Positions 45,272 through 54,900 of a stretch of 64,000 bases of DNA are shown in pieces. The stretch lies in contig NZ_CP031217.1 of NCBI RefSeq assembly GCF_003346815.1, forward strand, positions 620,001 through 684,000, in the 5' to 3' direction. The position numbers were made by a program, and so were the translations under genes. Positions within the stretch are counted from its first letter, which is position 1. Every line of letters begins with the position of its first letter. Source of the stretch: Halarcobacter bivalviorum (lineage in GTDB: Bacteria > Campylobacterota > Campylobacteria > Campylobacterales > Arcobacteraceae). The notes beneath the pieces were generated by a model, which did not search any database, was not told the origin of the DNA, and worked only from the letters and a program-made list of their open reading frames with translations.

Positions 45272-45625
45272 ATGAATAATGTTTTGAAAAATAAATCTTA
45301 TGACTTTGCTCTTAGAATTGTAAATTTAACTAAATATTTACAAGAAGAGAAAAAAGAGTTTATTTTATCAAAACAGATACTAAGAAGTGGTACAGCAATT
45401 GGTGCACTAATAGCAGAGTCAGAGTATGCTCAATCAAAGTCTGACTTTATTTCTAAATTACATATTTCTATTAAAGAAGCAAATGAAACTAACTATTGGT
45501 TAAATTTATTAAAAGACTCTTCATACATAAATGATAAAATGCATAAAAGTATAAGTCCTGATTTAACAGAGTTGTTAAAAATATTAACTTCAAGTATAAA
45601 AACTGCTAAGGAAAACAATGTTTAA
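45272..45625 (+). CDS. Four-helix-bundle protein (23S rRNA intervening-sequence / S23 family)
   Basis: The product is 117 aa, of the TIGR02436-like four-helix-bundle family. The pattern SYDFALRIVNLTKYL, the KQILRSGTAIGALIAESEYA core and the FISKLHISIKEANETNYWL segment are typical. Members occur in intervening sequences of 23S rRNA genes and as scattered single genes; their function is not established. It lies between murF and the HIT gene and lacks a good ribosome site, since the repeat occupies the leader. Inverted repeats on both sides suggest a transferred cassette. Confidence 0.88.
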   Translation: MNNVLKNKSYDFALRIVNLTKYLQEEKKEFILSKQILRSGTAIGALIAESEYAQSKSDFISKLHISIKEANETNYWLNLLKDSSYINDKMHKSISPDLTELLKILTSSIKTAKENNV

Positions 45626-45637
45626 TTTAAAATATTA

Positions 45638-45665
45638 TTCACTATTCACTGTTCACTATTCATTT
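45638..45665 (+). repeat. Tandem heptamers and right inverted repeat
   Basis: Four 7-base units follow each other: TTCACTA, TTCACTG, TTCACTA and a degenerate TTCATTT. TGTTCACTATTC within them (45650-45661) is the inverted copy of the left repeat at 45260-45271. Another partial match, ATTATTCA at 45634-45641, mirrors the TGAATAAT at 45273-45280. Confidence 0.7.
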
Positions 45666-45685
45666 ATTTTTCAAGGAAAAATATA

Positions 45686-46174
45686 ATGGAACACCTATAC
45701 GCACCTTGGCGATACTCTTATGTTAGTGAAGAAAAAATAGAAGGGTGTGTGTTCTGTCATATAGCAAAAAACAAAGATGAAGAGAAATATCAAGTTCTTT
45801 TTTACGATGAGTTATGTTATGTAGTTATGAATAAGTTTCCTTACTCTCCAGGGCATATGATGGTAATTCCATATTTTCATACTGATAAGATAGAAGAGTT
45901 AGAAGAAGAGATTTGGATGAGAGTTTCAAAAAGAGCTAGACAAGCAGTAAAACTATTAAAAGAAGTTATGCCTTGTGAAGGTGTAAATATAGGTATGAAC
46001 TTAGGTAAAGCTGCAGGTGCTGGAATAGAACAGCATGTACATTATCATGTACTTCCTAGATGGATAGGAGATACAAATTTTATCTCTACTGTTGGGGGAA
46101 CAAGAGTTTACCCTGCCGAGTTTGATGAGATATTTAATAAACTAAAAGCTAATGCTTCAAAGTATTTTGAATAA
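45686..46174 (+). CDS. HIT family nucleotide hydrolase
   Basis: The product is 162 aa. The histidine triad is H117, H119 and H121 in HVHYHVLPRW, so it should hydrolyse or transfer nucleotide phosphates. C21 and C24 in CVFCHI may bind zinc together with a histidine. It is close to the Fhit/Ap4A-hydrolase branch by its N-terminal YAPWRYSYV segment. The gene follows murF in Helicobacter pylori as well. AAGGA precedes the ATG, and def follows after 17 bases. Confidence 0.93.
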   Translation: MEHLYAPWRYSYVSEEKIEGCVFCHIAKNKDEEKYQVLFYDELCYVVMNKFPYSPGHMMVIPYFHTDKIEELEEEIWMRVSKRARQAVKLLKEVMPCEGVNIGMNLGKAAGAGIEQHVHYHVLPRWIGDTNFISTVGGTRVYPAEFDEIFNKLKANASKYFE

Positions 46175-46191
46175 AAATAAAAGAGATCTAA

Positions 46192-46725
46192 ATGTTTTTC
46201 AAACAAAAAGAGTGTGAGATAGCAAAACTTGGTGAAAAAGTTTTAAGAGAAAAAGCCAAGGAAGTAGAGAATATAAACTCAAAAGAGATATTAACTGTTA
46301 TAAAGAAAATGCTTGATTGTGTAAAGAGAAGTAGGGGAGTTGGTCTTGCCGCTCCTCAAATCTTTGAAAGTTATCAAATACTTATAATCTCTTCACACCC
46401 AAATGATAGGTATCCAAATGCTCCACTTATGGAAGATGAGATACTTATTAATCCCAAAATTATAAATAAATCAGAAATCATAGAAAAAGATTGGGAAGGT
46501 TGTTTGAGTATTCCAGGTATTAGAGCTTTAGTTCCTAGGCATAAAACTATAGAAGTTGAATATACAAAATTAGATGGTACAAAAGCAAAAGTTGTTTTTG
46601 AAGACTTTGTAGCAAGAATATTTCAACATGAATATGATCATTTAATAGGAAAAGTTTATTTAGATAGAGTCGAAGACTCTAAAGAGATAGTTTCAGAAGA
46701 GGTCTATTTTAAAACTATAAAGTAG
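46192..46725 (+). CDS. def: Peptide deformylase
   Basis: The product is 177 aa. The three family motifs are present: GVGLAAPQ (49-56), EGCLSIPG with the metal ligand C104, and QHEYDH with H146, E147 and H150. Deformylase removes the formyl group from new proteins. The N-terminus MFFKQKECEIAKLGEKVLREKA is slightly longer than usual, and an SSHPNDRYPNAPLME insert follows the first motif. It may be the only or a second copy. Confidence 0.93.
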   Translation: MFFKQKECEIAKLGEKVLREKAKEVENINSKEILTVIKKMLDCVKRSRGVGLAAPQIFESYQILIISSHPNDRYPNAPLMEDEILINPKIINKSEIIEKDWEGCLSIPGIRALVPRHKTIEVEYTKLDGTKAKVVFEDFVARIFQHEYDHLIGKVYLDRVEDSKEIVSEEVYFKTIK

Positions 46726-46745
46726 TAAGAATTACTCTTTCTACT

Positions 46746-47012
46746 TTAATGTTCACTATGTTCTTCAATCATTTTATTGATTTTTTCAAGAATCTCTTTT
46801 GCTTGTTCATCTTCTATTTTATTTTCATCAATTGCTAAAAGAATATTTTGAAGTTCTACTAAAAAAGACTCCATGTCTCTTACTTCTTCTAGTGTCTCAT
46901 CTGTTTGTTCATTATTTTCAATAAGTTTATGTAAATCTTCAATATAGTTTTCAACTTCAGGTATCATGGTATTTGTAACAAGTTCATATAACTCTTTTTT
47001 TATTTCTGACAT
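46746..47012 (-). CDS. Small acidic helical protein
   Basis: The product is 88 aa, strongly acidic (many E and D) and wholly helical, without cysteine, signal peptide or membrane segment. AAAGGGACAAA before the ATG is a good ribosome site. I do not recognise it. It is convergent with def and divergent from the ridA gene. Confidence 0.65.
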   Translation of the reverse strand: MSEIKKELYELVTNTMIPEVENYIEDLHKLIENNEQTDETLEEVRDMESFLVELQNILLAIDENKIEDEQAKEILEKINKMIEEHSEH

Positions 47013-47118
47013 TTTGTCCCTTTTTCTATTTTAATTATTATATCTTTATATATTCAATACTTAGGTTAACTTTAACATAGGATGATATACTTTTAAATAA
47101 AAGTTTTTAGGACACAAA

Positions 47119-47466
47119 ATGATTACTAGAAAAATAATAAATGAAAAAATGAGCAGAATTGTAGAACACAACGGTACGATTTATTTTGCTGGAATTGTAT
47201 CTGATGATAAAGAGTTAGATATTAAAATTCAAGCTAAAAGAGCTTTAGAAATAGCAGAAGAGAGATTTAAAGAAGCAGGAACAGATAAACATCACTTACT
47301 TAGAGCAGAGATTTGCCTAAAAGATATTTATAGAGATTTTGATGCTTTTAATGAAGTTTGGAAGGCTTGGATTTCTGATGAAAAACCTGCAAGAGCTTGT
47401 GTTGAAGCAAATATGGCAAGTCATAATACTCTTGTAGAGATTATCTTTACAGCAGCTAAAAAATAA
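47119..47466 (+). CDS. RidA family protein
   Basis: The product is 115 aa of the YjgF/YER057c/UK114 (Rid) family. RidA proteins deaminate reactive enamine/imine intermediates from PLP enzymes. The N-terminal region NGTIYFAGIVSDD and the C-terminal EKPARACVEANMASHNTLVEIIFTA match the family, including the R-A-C-V-E pattern. The gene is followed after 5 bases by a small membrane protein gene. Confidence 0.88.
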   Translation: MITRKIINEKMSRIVEHNGTIYFAGIVSDDKELDIKIQAKRALEIAEERFKEAGTDKHHLLRAEICLKDIYRDFDAFNEVWKAWISDEKPARACVEANMASHNTLVEIIFTAAKK

Positions 47467-47471
47467 CTAAG

Positions 47472-47936
47472 ATGTTTGAAGTTATCTATAAGTATCTAAC
47501 AATTGTTTTTCTAATAGTATTAATGTTTTTATTAACATATACTGCCTATGAGTTTTATATAGGTTCTATCTCTGTTGATACTATTTTTATACATAAAGTA
47601 GCAGGAATAGCTCTACTTGTGGTAACTTTAATACATATTATAATAAGAAGAAAAAAATTAAAAAAACTAACTCAAGAGTTTTTCAATATCTTTTCTAAAA
47701 ATAAAAAAGTTACCCTTGATAGTGATATGGATAAATTGCTTGATTCTTTAGAAACAAAAAACCTAGAAGAACTTTGTACTATTTTTGATTTGGAGTTTGA
47801 AGAGCTTGAAATAGTATTTAAAAAACATAAACTTTTAATTAGTTCAAAAGAACAAACTTTAGAAGAGATTGCCAAATCCAACTCATATAAAACTTTTCCT
47901 ATAATAGTAAAAATAATAGAGTATAAAGCAAGATAG
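47472..47936 (+). CDS. Small membrane protein with cytoplasmic helical tail
   Basis: The product is 154 aa. Membrane segments lie at about 9-30 and 40-60, with HKVAGIALLVVTLIHIIIRRKK having two histidines as in membrane heme-b proteins, though this is only a resemblance. The cytoplasmic half is acidic and helical. I do not recognise it. It follows the ridA-like gene by 5 bases, and a terminator hairpin comes right after it. Confidence 0.7.
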   Translation: MFEVIYKYLTIVFLIVLMFLLTYTAYEFYIGSISVDTIFIHKVAGIALLVVTLIHIIIRRKKLKKLTQEFFNIFSKNKKVTLDSDMDKLLDSLETKNLEELCTIFDLEFEELEIVFKKHKLLISSKEQTLEEIAKSNSYKTFPIIVKIIEYKAR

Positions 47937-47952
47937 AAGATTATTCTATCTT
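47930..47952 (+). terminator. Terminator after the small membrane protein gene
   Basis: AAGATAGAA (47930-47938) pairs perfectly with TTCTATCTT (47944-47952) around GATTA, followed by TAAT. It overlaps the end of the gene at 47472. Confidence 0.6.
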
Positions 47953-48038
47953 TAATAAAATAAACTATATATAAATTTTTTTAAAATATATACTTTTCTT
48001 TTGTATGATTTCATCATATGTTTTTAAAGGATACTTCT

Positions 48039-49289
48039 ATGAAAAAAGATGTAATTGTTATTGGTGGTGGTATAGTTGGACTTATGTGTGCTTACAATCT
48101 TCATAAAAGAGGACGACAAGTTACTGTAATAGATGAAGGTACTATTGAAAATGCAACCTCTTTTGGAAATGCTGGACTCTTATCTGCTTTTGATAAAACA
48201 CCTTTAAGTTACCCAAATGTAGTATCGAATACTTTAAAACTGATGTTAAAAGGTCAATCTCCTGTTATCTTTCATCCAGGCTTAGATTTAAAACTATATA
48301 GATGGTTATATAAATTTGTACAAAGTGCAAATGAAGTTCGTACCAAAAAGACAATGATGCTTTTTGAAAAGTATGGACAAATCTCTCTTGATATCTATAA
48401 AGATTTAGTTTATAAAGAGGGTATAGATTTTGATTTTCATCATAAAGGTATGCTTTCAGTATTTACTCAAAAACACACCTATAAAGAGAAGCTTGAAAAA
48501 TATAATTATATAGATGAAGAAGATAGATTTGAAATTTTTGATGAAGCAAAAATTAAAGAGTATCTTCCTTTTGCCAATGATAAAATAGAAGGGGCAATTT
48601 TATTTAAAAAAAATGCTCACATAGACCCAAAAAAATTGATGCTTGGACTTAAAAAGTATCTAAAAGAGTCTGGAGTAGAGTTTATATTAAATGAAGAGAT
48701 TACAGATATAAAATATGAAAACAATAAAGTAAAATATATACTCTCTCAAAATAGAAATTTTTATGAAGCCGAAACTTTTGTTATGTCAACGGGTTATAAA
48801 ACCAACTTAGCAAAAAAAGGAAATAAAGAACTAATGCTAACACCTGCAAAAGGATATAGTATTACTTTTAATATGCCTAAAGAATTAAAACCCAAAACAT
48901 CTACACTATTTAATGATTTATTTATTGTTATGACCCCAAGGTTCAATGACGTAAGATTAACTTCTAAATTAGAACTTGGAAGTGATGACCCAACTGTAGT
49001 ACAAAGACAAATAGATAGTATCAAAAGAAACTTCAAAGAGTATAGTATTCCTTTTGAGATGAAAGATGAAGTGACTTGGACAGGATTTAGACCTCTTACT
49101 CCCAATGATATTCCACTTATAGGAAGAGATGAAAACTATTCTAATCTTATTTATGCCATGGGCTTAGGTTGGCTTGGAATGACTTTTGCTCCTTCAATTG
49201 GAGAAATAATTGGGGATTTAGTTGAGTTCAACCAAACAAATGCAAAAAATGATGACATACTTTTATTTTCAGGATTTTATCAATATTAA
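48039..49289 (+). CDS. FAD-dependent D-amino acid dehydrogenase-like oxidoreductase
   Basis: The product is 416 aa from the ATG at 48039, which has AAAGGA 7 bases in front; the ATG at 48018 precedes that site. The dinucleotide-binding motif VIGGGIVGLMCAYNLHKRG opens the protein, and the FAD-domain end GLGWLGMTFAPSIGEIIGDL closes it. It belongs to the DAO/DadA family, which oxidises D-amino acids and passes electrons to the respiratory chain. The exact substrate cannot be told. An R-x-LTP motif (FRPLTPND) is present. Confidence 0.9.
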   Translation: MKKDVIVIGGGIVGLMCAYNLHKRGRQVTVIDEGTIENATSFGNAGLLSAFDKTPLSYPNVVSNTLKLMLKGQSPVIFHPGLDLKLYRWLYKFVQSANEVRTKKTMMLFEKYGQISLDIYKDLVYKEGIDFDFHHKGMLSVFTQKHTYKEKLEKYNYIDEEDRFEIFDEAKIKEYLPFANDKIEGAILFKKNAHIDPKKLMLGLKKYLKESGVEFILNEEITDIKYENNKVKYILSQNRNFYEAETFVMSTGYKTNLAKKGNKELMLTPAKGYSITFNMPKELKPKTSTLFNDLFIVMTPRFNDVRLTSKLELGSDDPTVVQRQIDSIKRNFKEYSIPFEMKDEVTWTGFRPLTPNDIPLIGRDENYSNLIYAMGLGWLGMTFAPSIGEIIGDLVEFNQTNAKNDDILLFSGFYQY

Positions 49290-49354
49290 TATAGCTTAAC
49301 ACTTTTTTAGTACCTTTTCTTAATATACTTTTCTTTATATAAAGAGGTATTCAA

Positions 49355-50440
49355 ATGAGTGTTAATAATATTAATTTAATGTATGTAGAAGATGATGAAG
49401 TTGTAAATGAAACTATTTCTACGCTATTAAGAAAACTTAATTATAGTGTCTATAACTTTCTTAATGGAGAAGATGCTTATAACTTTTTTAAAGAGAATAG
49501 AGTTGATTTAGTTATCTCTGATATTGATATGCCAAAGATGAATGGTATAGAACTTGTAAAAAAAATTAAAGGTATTAATAAAAAAACTCCTATTATCTTT
49601 ACAACAGCAGTAAGTGATGAAAAGTATTTATTAGATTCTATTAATTTAGGAATTGATAAGTTTATGAAAAAACCTATCGATTGTATTATTTTAAAAGAGA
49701 ATATAGATTCTATCTTAAAGCCATACTTCCTTGAATTAGAAAACAAAAGAAAAGAAGAGATAATAAAAGAACAAGCAAAAGATATTCTTATTGCAAAGAC
49801 TGTCTCTATGATTTCTCATCAATGGAGACAACCTCTTTCTAGAATAGGTTCAATAGCAAGCAAACTTAGAATATATTCTCAAATGAATAAATTAACAGAT
49901 GATATTTTAACTACAAACTTAGAAAATATAGAAAAAGAAAATACCTATTTATCTTCTACTATTAATAAATTTAATACTCTCTTAGAACGTAAAAGTACAA
50001 GAGATTTCTCTTTAACAGAGTTGTTTAAAGATGTCATAAAAGATGAAATAAAACTTGATATACAAAGTAATCTTCATATAAAAAGTGATTATGAAGAGTT
50101 TAAAAATATTATTAAAAGTATAATTAAAAACTCATATGAACAGTTCGAAAAAAATAGTATAAATAAGAGAAAAATTTTAATAACTTCATATCAAGATAAT
50201 GATTTTCTTAATATAAAAATTTGTGATAATGCAGGTGGTATTGAAGCTGAAACTTTAGAAAATGTATTTGATTTATATCATTCAGATAAATCATTAAATG
50301 GGCGAGGCTTAGGACTTTTCCTTTCAAAAGTATCACTAATGCTTTTAGTAAATGCACAAATAAGTTTAGAAAACATGGAAATAGAAAAAGAAAAAGGAGT
50401 TTGTGTAAAAATCAAAATACCAAATATGTATGTAAGTTAA
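49355..50440 (+). CDS. Hybrid protein with N-terminal receiver and histidine kinase domain
   Basis: The product is 361 aa. A receiver domain (about 5-125) has D13/D14 and phospho-acceptor D56. A kinase core has the phospho-acceptor H155 in MISHQWRQPLSRIG and an ATPase domain with IKSIIKNSYEQF (N-box), DNAGGI (G1) and NGRGLGLFLSK (G2). The order REC-kinase suggests that it receives phosphate from another kinase or acts as a soluble signalling hub. No transmembrane segment is present. Its partner is unknown. Confidence 0.9.
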   Translation: MSVNNINLMYVEDDEVVNETISTLLRKLNYSVYNFLNGEDAYNFFKENRVDLVISDIDMPKMNGIELVKKIKGINKKTPIIFTTAVSDEKYLLDSINLGIDKFMKKPIDCIILKENIDSILKPYFLELENKRKEEIIKEQAKDILIAKTVSMISHQWRQPLSRIGSIASKLRIYSQMNKLTDDILTTNLENIEKENTYLSSTINKFNTLLERKSTRDFSLTELFKDVIKDEIKLDIQSNLHIKSDYEEFKNIIKSIIKNSYEQFEKNSINKRKILITSYQDNDFLNIKICDNAGGIEAETLENVFDLYHSDKSLNGRGLGLFLSKVSLMLLVNAQISLENMEIEKEKGVCVKIKIPNMYVS

Positions 50441-50443
50441 AAC

Positions 50444-50695
50444 TTACACACTTGCTTTGTAGTACATAATAGCTGCAACAGCCATAAAAAATATACCAAG
50501 TAAAATAAGATTAGTAGCTTTTTCTTTTTTTATAAGTGCTTCATCTACTTCAAATACTGCTACTGATTTTAATGCTCCATTTTCAAGATAGTTTAAAAAC
50601 TTATAACCTTTCTTAGAGTACTTTTTCTTTATCTTTTCTAACTCTTTTTCTCTTTGTTCTTTTGAGAAACCACCTACAACAATTTGTTTCTTCAT
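50444..50695 (-). CDS. Small C-tail anchored membrane protein
   Basis: The product is 83 aa from the ATG at 50693-50695. That ATG has AAGGA in front; the frame continues upstream without a matching ribosome site. The N-terminal half is charged (KEQREKELEKIKKKYSKKG), and the C-terminus is a single hydrophobic segment (NLILLGIFFMAVAAIMYY). I do not recognise a family. It is convergent with the REC-kinase. Confidence 0.7.
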   Translation of the reverse strand: MKKQIVVGGFSKEQREKELEKIKKKYSKKGYKFLNYLENGALKSVAVFEVDEALIKKEKATNLILLGIFFMAVAAIMYYKASV

Positions 50696-50862
50696 AATTT
50701 TAAAATTCCTTAAAACTTTTTTATGAAGTATACTATAAAAAGTTGTAATCAATCTGTAGCCATTAACTTTAGAATTACTTAAAAGATATAGTAAAACATA
50801 CATAGTTATCCTTTTTAAAAGGAAATAAAATAGTTAAAAAAAACATCAAAACCCCATAATAC

Positions 50863-50891
50863 TTGACATTTAACTAAGATTAAGTTATAAT
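50863..50891 (+). promoter_or_regulatory. Perfect consensus promoter of the S10 operon
   Basis: TTGACA at 50863-50868 and TATAAT at 50886-50891 are separated by exactly 17 bases. It lies 67 bases upstream of rpsJ. This is a full sigma-70 consensus, rare in this phylum, where most promoters have no -35 box, and it fits the strong expression required of ribosomal protein genes. Confidence 0.9.
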
Positions 50892-50958
50892 CCGCGTCCA
50901 TAAAAATGGTTAGAGTGCCTTTTTTGGTATATCTAACGAGTTCTTTAAAGGAAAATAC

Positions 50959-51273
50959 ATGGAAAAAATTAGATTAAAGCTTAAAGCTTATGATCACAGA
51001 GTTTTAGACAGAAGTGTTGCTTCAATTGTTGAAGCTGTTAAGAGAACTGGTGCAGAGTTAAGAGGTCCAATTCCTCTTCCAACTAAAATCAGAAAGTATA
51101 CAGTTCTTAAAGGTCCTCACGTAAACAAGGATTCAAGAGAGCAATTTGAAATCAGAGTTCACTCAAGAATGATTGATATCATTGCTGCGACTCCTGATAC
51201 TGTAGATTCATTAATGAAACTTGACTTAGCTCCTGAAGTTGATGTTGAAGTTAGATCAATGGGTCAAGAATAA
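50959..51273 (+). CDS. rpsJ: 30S ribosomal protein S10
   Basis: The product is 104 aa. The family pattern [20 protein letters not shown] at the N-terminus and the [20 protein letters not shown] loop identify S10, which also serves as NusE in antitermination. It is the first gene of the long ribosomal run that begins at the consensus promoter. Confidence 0.98.
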   Translation: MEKIRLKLKAYDHRVLDRSVASIVEAVKRTGAELRGPIPLPTKIRKYTVLKGPHVNKDSREQFEIRVHSRMIDIIAATPDTVDSLMKLDLAPEVDVEVRSMGQE

Positions 51274-51290
51274 TAAAGAAAGGGTAATAA

Positions 51291-51866
51291 ATGGAATTTA
51301 TCGTAGAAAAAATCGGTATGAGTAGAACTGTTTCAGTTCCTGCAACACCTGTTACACTTTTAAAAGTTCTTGATACTAAAGTATGTGACGTAAATGAGGG
51401 TGTAGCACTTGTTTCATATAGCAAAGGGAAGAAATTCAACAAAGCTATTGAAGGTCAACAAAAAAAATATGGTTTAAGCAAAGAGTTTAATAGATTTGCA
51501 ACAATTAATGTAGCAAATTCTGAAGCTGGTGATTTAGATGTTTCTGGATTAACTGAAGCTGCTGTTTTAAAAACAACTTTTAAAACAAAAGGTAGAGGTT
51601 TCCAAGGTGGGGTTAAAAGATGGAACTTCGCTGGTGGTAGAGCATCTCACGGACACAGAATGGGTAGAAGAGTAGGTTCTATCGGTAACTGTGAATGGCC
51701 AGGTAGAGTTATGCCAGGTAAGAAAATGCCAGGACAATACGGAAATACAAATGTAACTGTTAAAAATGAAGTTATTTCATTCGATGCAGAAACAGGTATA
51801 TTAGTTGTAAAAGGTTCAGTATCTGGACCAAATGGTGGATTAGGAAAAGTAAGGATTGCTAAATGA
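51291..51866 (+). CDS. rplC: 50S ribosomal protein L3
   Basis: The product is 191 aa, somewhat shorter than E. coli L3 (209). [22 protein letters not shown] is the conserved L3 centre and [11 protein letters not shown] the tip loop. Its stop overlaps the rplD start by four bases. Confidence 0.97.
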   Translation: MEFIVEKIGMSRTVSVPATPVTLLKVLDTKVCDVNEGVALVSYSKGKKFNKAIEGQQKKYGLSKEFNRFATINVANSEAGDLDVSGLTEAAVLKTTFKTKGRGFQGGVKRWNFAGGRASHGHRMGRRVGSIGNCEWPGRVMPGKKMPGQYGNTNVTVKNEVISFDAETGILVVKGSVSGPNGGLGKVRIAK

Positions 51867-52453
51867 GTAACGCAGTTGCAGTAAAGACAAACGAGTTACC
51901 AGAGTCTTTCAAAGATATTAACTCACACAATTTATATTTATATGTTAAATCTTACTTAGCAGCGCAAAGAGCAAACACTGCTAGAGTAAAAAACAGATCT
52001 GAAGTAAGCGGTGGTGGTAAAAAACCTAAAGCTCAAAAAGGTTCTGGTGGAGCTAGATGGGGTTCTAAAAGATCACCATTATTCGTTGGTGGGGGTCAAG
52101 TATTTGGACCTACTAAGAGAAACTACAACCAAAAAATCAATAAGAAGCAAAAAGCTTTAGCATTAAACTTTGCTATTAACGCTCATGCTGAAAATGGTTC
52201 TTTATTTGTAGCTGATTCTATCAAAGTTGAGTCAGGTAAAACTAAAGATGCGGTTTCAATTATCAACCAATTAAATCAAAGAGATACTTTAATCATCGTT
52301 GATTCAATTGAAGAGAAAACATATTTAGCGTTCAGAAACGTTAAAAACTGTTATGTTATTGAAAAACAAGAAATTAATGCATATTTAATTTCTGCATATC
52401 ACTCAGTACTAGTTGAGAAATCAGTACTTGAATCATTAACAAAAGAGGCGTAA
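51863..52453 (+). CDS. rplD: 50S ribosomal protein L4
   Basis: The product is 196 aa. The loop [20 protein letters not shown] and the following [20 protein letters not shown] are the conserved L4 exit-tunnel region. In E. coli L4 also regulates the S10 operon; whether it does here is unknown. Confidence 0.97.
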   Translation: MSNAVAVKTNELPESFKDINSHNLYLYVKSYLAAQRANTARVKNRSEVSGGGKKPKAQKGSGGARWGSKRSPLFVGGGQVFGPTKRNYNQKINKKQKALALNFAINAHAENGSLFVADSIKVESGKTKDAVSIINQLNQRDTLIIVDSIEEKTYLAFRNVKNCYVIEKQEINAYLISAYHSVLVEKSVLESLTKEA

Positions 52454-52454
52454 G

Positions 52455-52736
52455 ATGGCAGATATTACAGATATTAAAGCAATATTATATACAGAAAAGA
52501 CAATCGAGCTTCAAGAAAATGGTGTAATCGTTGTTCAAACTAGTCCAAGAATGACTAAAAACGGTTTAAAAGAAGTTTTTAAAGAGTATTTTGGAGTAAC
52601 TCCAGCAAAAGTTAACTCTTTAAGACAAGATGGTAAAGTTAAAAGATTTAGAGGAAGACCTGGAAGAAGACCAGACTTCAAAAAATTCTATGTTACATTA
52701 CCTGAGGGCGCTGAAATAGCGAACCTATCAGCTTAA
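52455..52736 (+). CDS. rplW: 50S ribosomal protein L23
   Basis: The product is 93 aa. The pattern [12 protein letters not shown], the [20 protein letters not shown] region and [19 protein letters not shown] fit L23, which forms part of the tunnel exit and docks trigger factor. Confidence 0.97.
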   Translation: MADITDIKAILYTEKTIELQENGVIVVQTSPRMTKNGLKEVFKEYFGVTPAKVNSLRQDGKVKRFRGRPGRRPDFKKFYVTLPEGAEIANLSA

Positions 52737-52747
52737 GGAGATTATAG

Positions 52748-53575
52748 ATGGCAATTAAAAAATTTAGACCAATAACTCCTGCAAGAAGATTCATGTCTGT
52801 TATGGATACTTCTGATATTACTTCTAAACCAACAGTTAGATCTTTACTTGTTAGAGTAAAAGCTTCAGCTGGTAGAAATAATAACGGTAGAATTACATCT
52901 AGACACAAAGAAGCAGGTGCTAAGAAACTATATAGAATTATTGATTTCAAAAGAAACAAATTTGGTATCGAAGGTACTGTATCTACTATTGAGTACGATC
53001 CGTACAGAAACTGTAGAATTTGTTTAGTAACTTACTCTGATGGTGATAAAAGATATATCTTACAACCTTCTGGATTAAAAGTAGGTGATAAAGTTGCTGC
53101 TGCTGAGTCTGGATTAGATATCGTAGCTGGTAATGCAATGAAATTAATCAACATCCCTGTTGGTACAATGGTTCACAATATTGAGATGAAACCAGGAAAA
53201 GGTGGTCAAATCGCTAGATCTGCTGGTGGTTACGCACAAATCATGGGTAGAGAAGACAAATATGTAATTATGAGACTTCCATCTGGTGAAATGAGAAAAA
53301 TCTTAGGTGTTTGTATGGCAACAATTGGTGTTGTTGGAAACGAAGATTTCTCTAATATGGTTATCGGTAAAGCTGGTAGAACTAGACACCTTGGTATTAG
53401 ACCACAAACTAGAGGTTCTGCAATGAACCCAATTGATCACCCACACGGTGGAGGTGAAGGTAAAACTAACTCAGGTAGACATCCAGTTACTCCTTGGGGT
53501 ATGCCAACTAAAGGTTATAAAACTAGAAAGAAAAAAGCTAGTGATAAATTAATCATTTCAAGAAGAAAGAAGTAA
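52748..53575 (+). CDS. rplB: 50S ribosomal protein L2
   Basis: The product is 275 aa. [20 protein letters not shown] and the C-terminal [20 protein letters not shown] (peptidyl-transferase centre) are diagnostic. The ribosome site AAGGAG precedes the ATG. Confidence 0.99.
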   Translation: MAIKKFRPITPARRFMSVMDTSDITSKPTVRSLLVRVKASAGRNNNGRITSRHKEAGAKKLYRIIDFKRNKFGIEGTVSTIEYDPYRNCRICLVTYSDGDKRYILQPSGLKVGDKVAAAESGLDIVAGNAMKLINIPVGTMVHNIEMKPGKGGQIARSAGGYAQIMGREDKYVIMRLPSGEMRKILGVCMATIGVVGNEDFSNMVIGKAGRTRHLGIRPQTRGSAMNPIDHPHGGGEGKTNSGRHPVTPWGMPTKGYKTRKKKASDKLIISRRKK

Positions 53576-53584
53576 GGGTTTAAG

Positions 53585-53863
53585 ATGGCAAGATCAGTAA
53601 AAAAAGGTCCATTTGTAGACGCACACTTAATGAAAAAAGTTATCAAAGCTGTTGAAGCTAATGATAAAAAACCAATTAAAACTTGGTCAAGAAGATCAAT
53701 GATTTTACCTGATATGATTGGTTTAACTTTCAATGTGCATAACGGTAGAAACTTTGTTCCAGTGTTAGTAACTGAAAATCACGTAGGATACAAATTAGGT
53801 GAATTTGCACCAACTAGAACATTCAAAGGGCACAAAGGCTCTGTACAGAAGAAGGTAGGATAA
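53585..53863 (+). CDS. rpsS: 30S ribosomal protein S19
   Basis: The product is 92 aa. [19 protein letters not shown] and the [20 protein letters not shown] segment are diagnostic of S19, a protein of the small-subunit head. Confidence 0.98.
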   Translation: MARSVKKGPFVDAHLMKKVIKAVEANDKKPIKTWSRRSMILPDMIGLTFNVHNGRNFVPVLVTENHVGYKLGEFAPTRTFKGHKGSVQKKVG

Positions 53864-53864
53864 G

Positions 53865-54197
53865 ATGGCTAAAGCAGTATTAAAATTTATTAGACTTTCA
53901 CCTACAAAAGCAAGACTTATCGCAAGAGAAGTTCAAGGTATGAATGCAGAATATGCAATTGCTTCATTAGAGTTTACTCCTAATAAAGCAGCAGGGATTA
54001 TTTCAAAAGTTATCGCTTCAGCTGTAGCTAATGCTGGTTTAGAGCCAGAAGATGCAGTAATTACAAGCGCTAGAGTAGATAAAGGACCAGTTCTTAAAAG
54101 ATTTACTCCTAGAGCAAGAGGAAGTGCGTCACCAAAACATAAACCAACTGCACACATCATGATTGAAGTTGCTGCTGCATCTAAAGGAGACAAGTAA
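53865..54197 (+). CDS. rplV: 50S ribosomal protein L22
   Basis: The product is 110 aa. [17 protein letters not shown] and the extended loop with [19 protein letters not shown] are typical of L22. The loop in other bacteria is the site of macrolide resistance changes; none is judged here. Confidence 0.97.
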   Translation: MAKAVLKFIRLSPTKARLIAREVQGMNAEYAIASLEFTPNKAAGIISKVIASAVANAGLEPEDAVITSARVDKGPVLKRFTPRARGSASPKHKPTAHIMIEVAAASKGDK

Positions 54198-54898
54198 TGG
54201 GTCAAAAAGTTAATCCAATAGGTTTAAGATTAGGTATCAACAGAAACTGGGAATCAAGATGGTTTCCAAAGTTTTCAAACATGCCAGCAAATGTTGCTGA
54301 AGATGACAAAATCAGAAAATACGTTAAGAAAGAGTTATACTATGCAGGTATTGCTCAAACTATCGTAGAAAGAACTGCTAAGAAAGTTAGAGTTACTATT
54401 GTTGCTGCTAGACCAGGTATCATTATTGGTAAAAAAGGTGCAGACGTAGAAAAACTAAAAGATAATCTTTCTAAATTAGTTGGAAAAGATATTGCAGTTA
54501 ATATTAAAGAAGAGAGAAAACCACAACTTTCTGGACAATTAGCAGCTGAAAATGTTGCTCAACAATTAGAAAGAAGAGTTGCCTTCAGAAGAGCTATGAA
54601 AAGAGTTATGCAAAACGCTCTTAAATCTGGTGCTAAAGGTATTAAAGTTTCTGTTTCTGGTAGACTTGGTGGAGCTGAAATGGCTAGAACTGAGTGGTAT
54701 TTAGAAGGTAGAGTTCCTTTACATACTTTAAGAGCTAGAATTGATTATGGTTTCGCTGAAGCACATACAACTTATGGTTGTATTGGTATTAAAGTTTGGA
54801 TCTTCAAAGGTGAAGTACTAGCTAAAGGTATTCCTGCTGAAAAAGATACAACTTCTAAACCACAAAAGAGAAGACCATCTAAAAGAAGAGGTAAATAA
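54197..54898 (+). CDS. rpsC: 30S ribosomal protein S3
   Basis: The product is 233 aa. [20 protein letters not shown], the KH motif [19 protein letters not shown] and [20 protein letters not shown] are diagnostic. Its ATG overlaps the rplV stop by one base. Confidence 0.98.
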   Translation: MGQKVNPIGLRLGINRNWESRWFPKFSNMPANVAEDDKIRKYVKKELYYAGIAQTIVERTAKKVRVTIVAARPGIIIGKKGADVEKLKDNLSKLVGKDIAVNIKEERKPQLSGQLAAENVAQQLERRVAFRRAMKRVMQNALKSGAKGIKVSVSGRLGGAEMARTEWYLEGRVPLHTLRARIDYGFAEAHTTYGCIGIKVWIFKGEVLAKGIPAEKDTTSKPQKRRPSKRRGK

Positions 54899-54900
54899 TC

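Larger units (their letters stand above)
45250..45665. mobile_element. Possible one-gene cassette carrying the four-helix-bundle gene
   Basis: A four-helix-bundle gene is bounded by inverted copies of GAATAGTGAACA (45260-45271 and, inverted, 45650-45661). Together with heptamer repeats these mark an insert of about 400 bases between murF and the HIT gene. In Helicobacter pylori those genes are close neighbours without such an insert. Relatives of this protein are known inside 23S rRNA intervening sequences, which are also bounded by inverted repeats. No transposase is present, so mobility is inference. Confidence 0.4.

Noticed and set aside
45638-45665. Start of a CRISPR array
   Set aside because: The units are 7 bases without spacers, so they are tandem heptamers belonging to the four-helix-bundle cassette.
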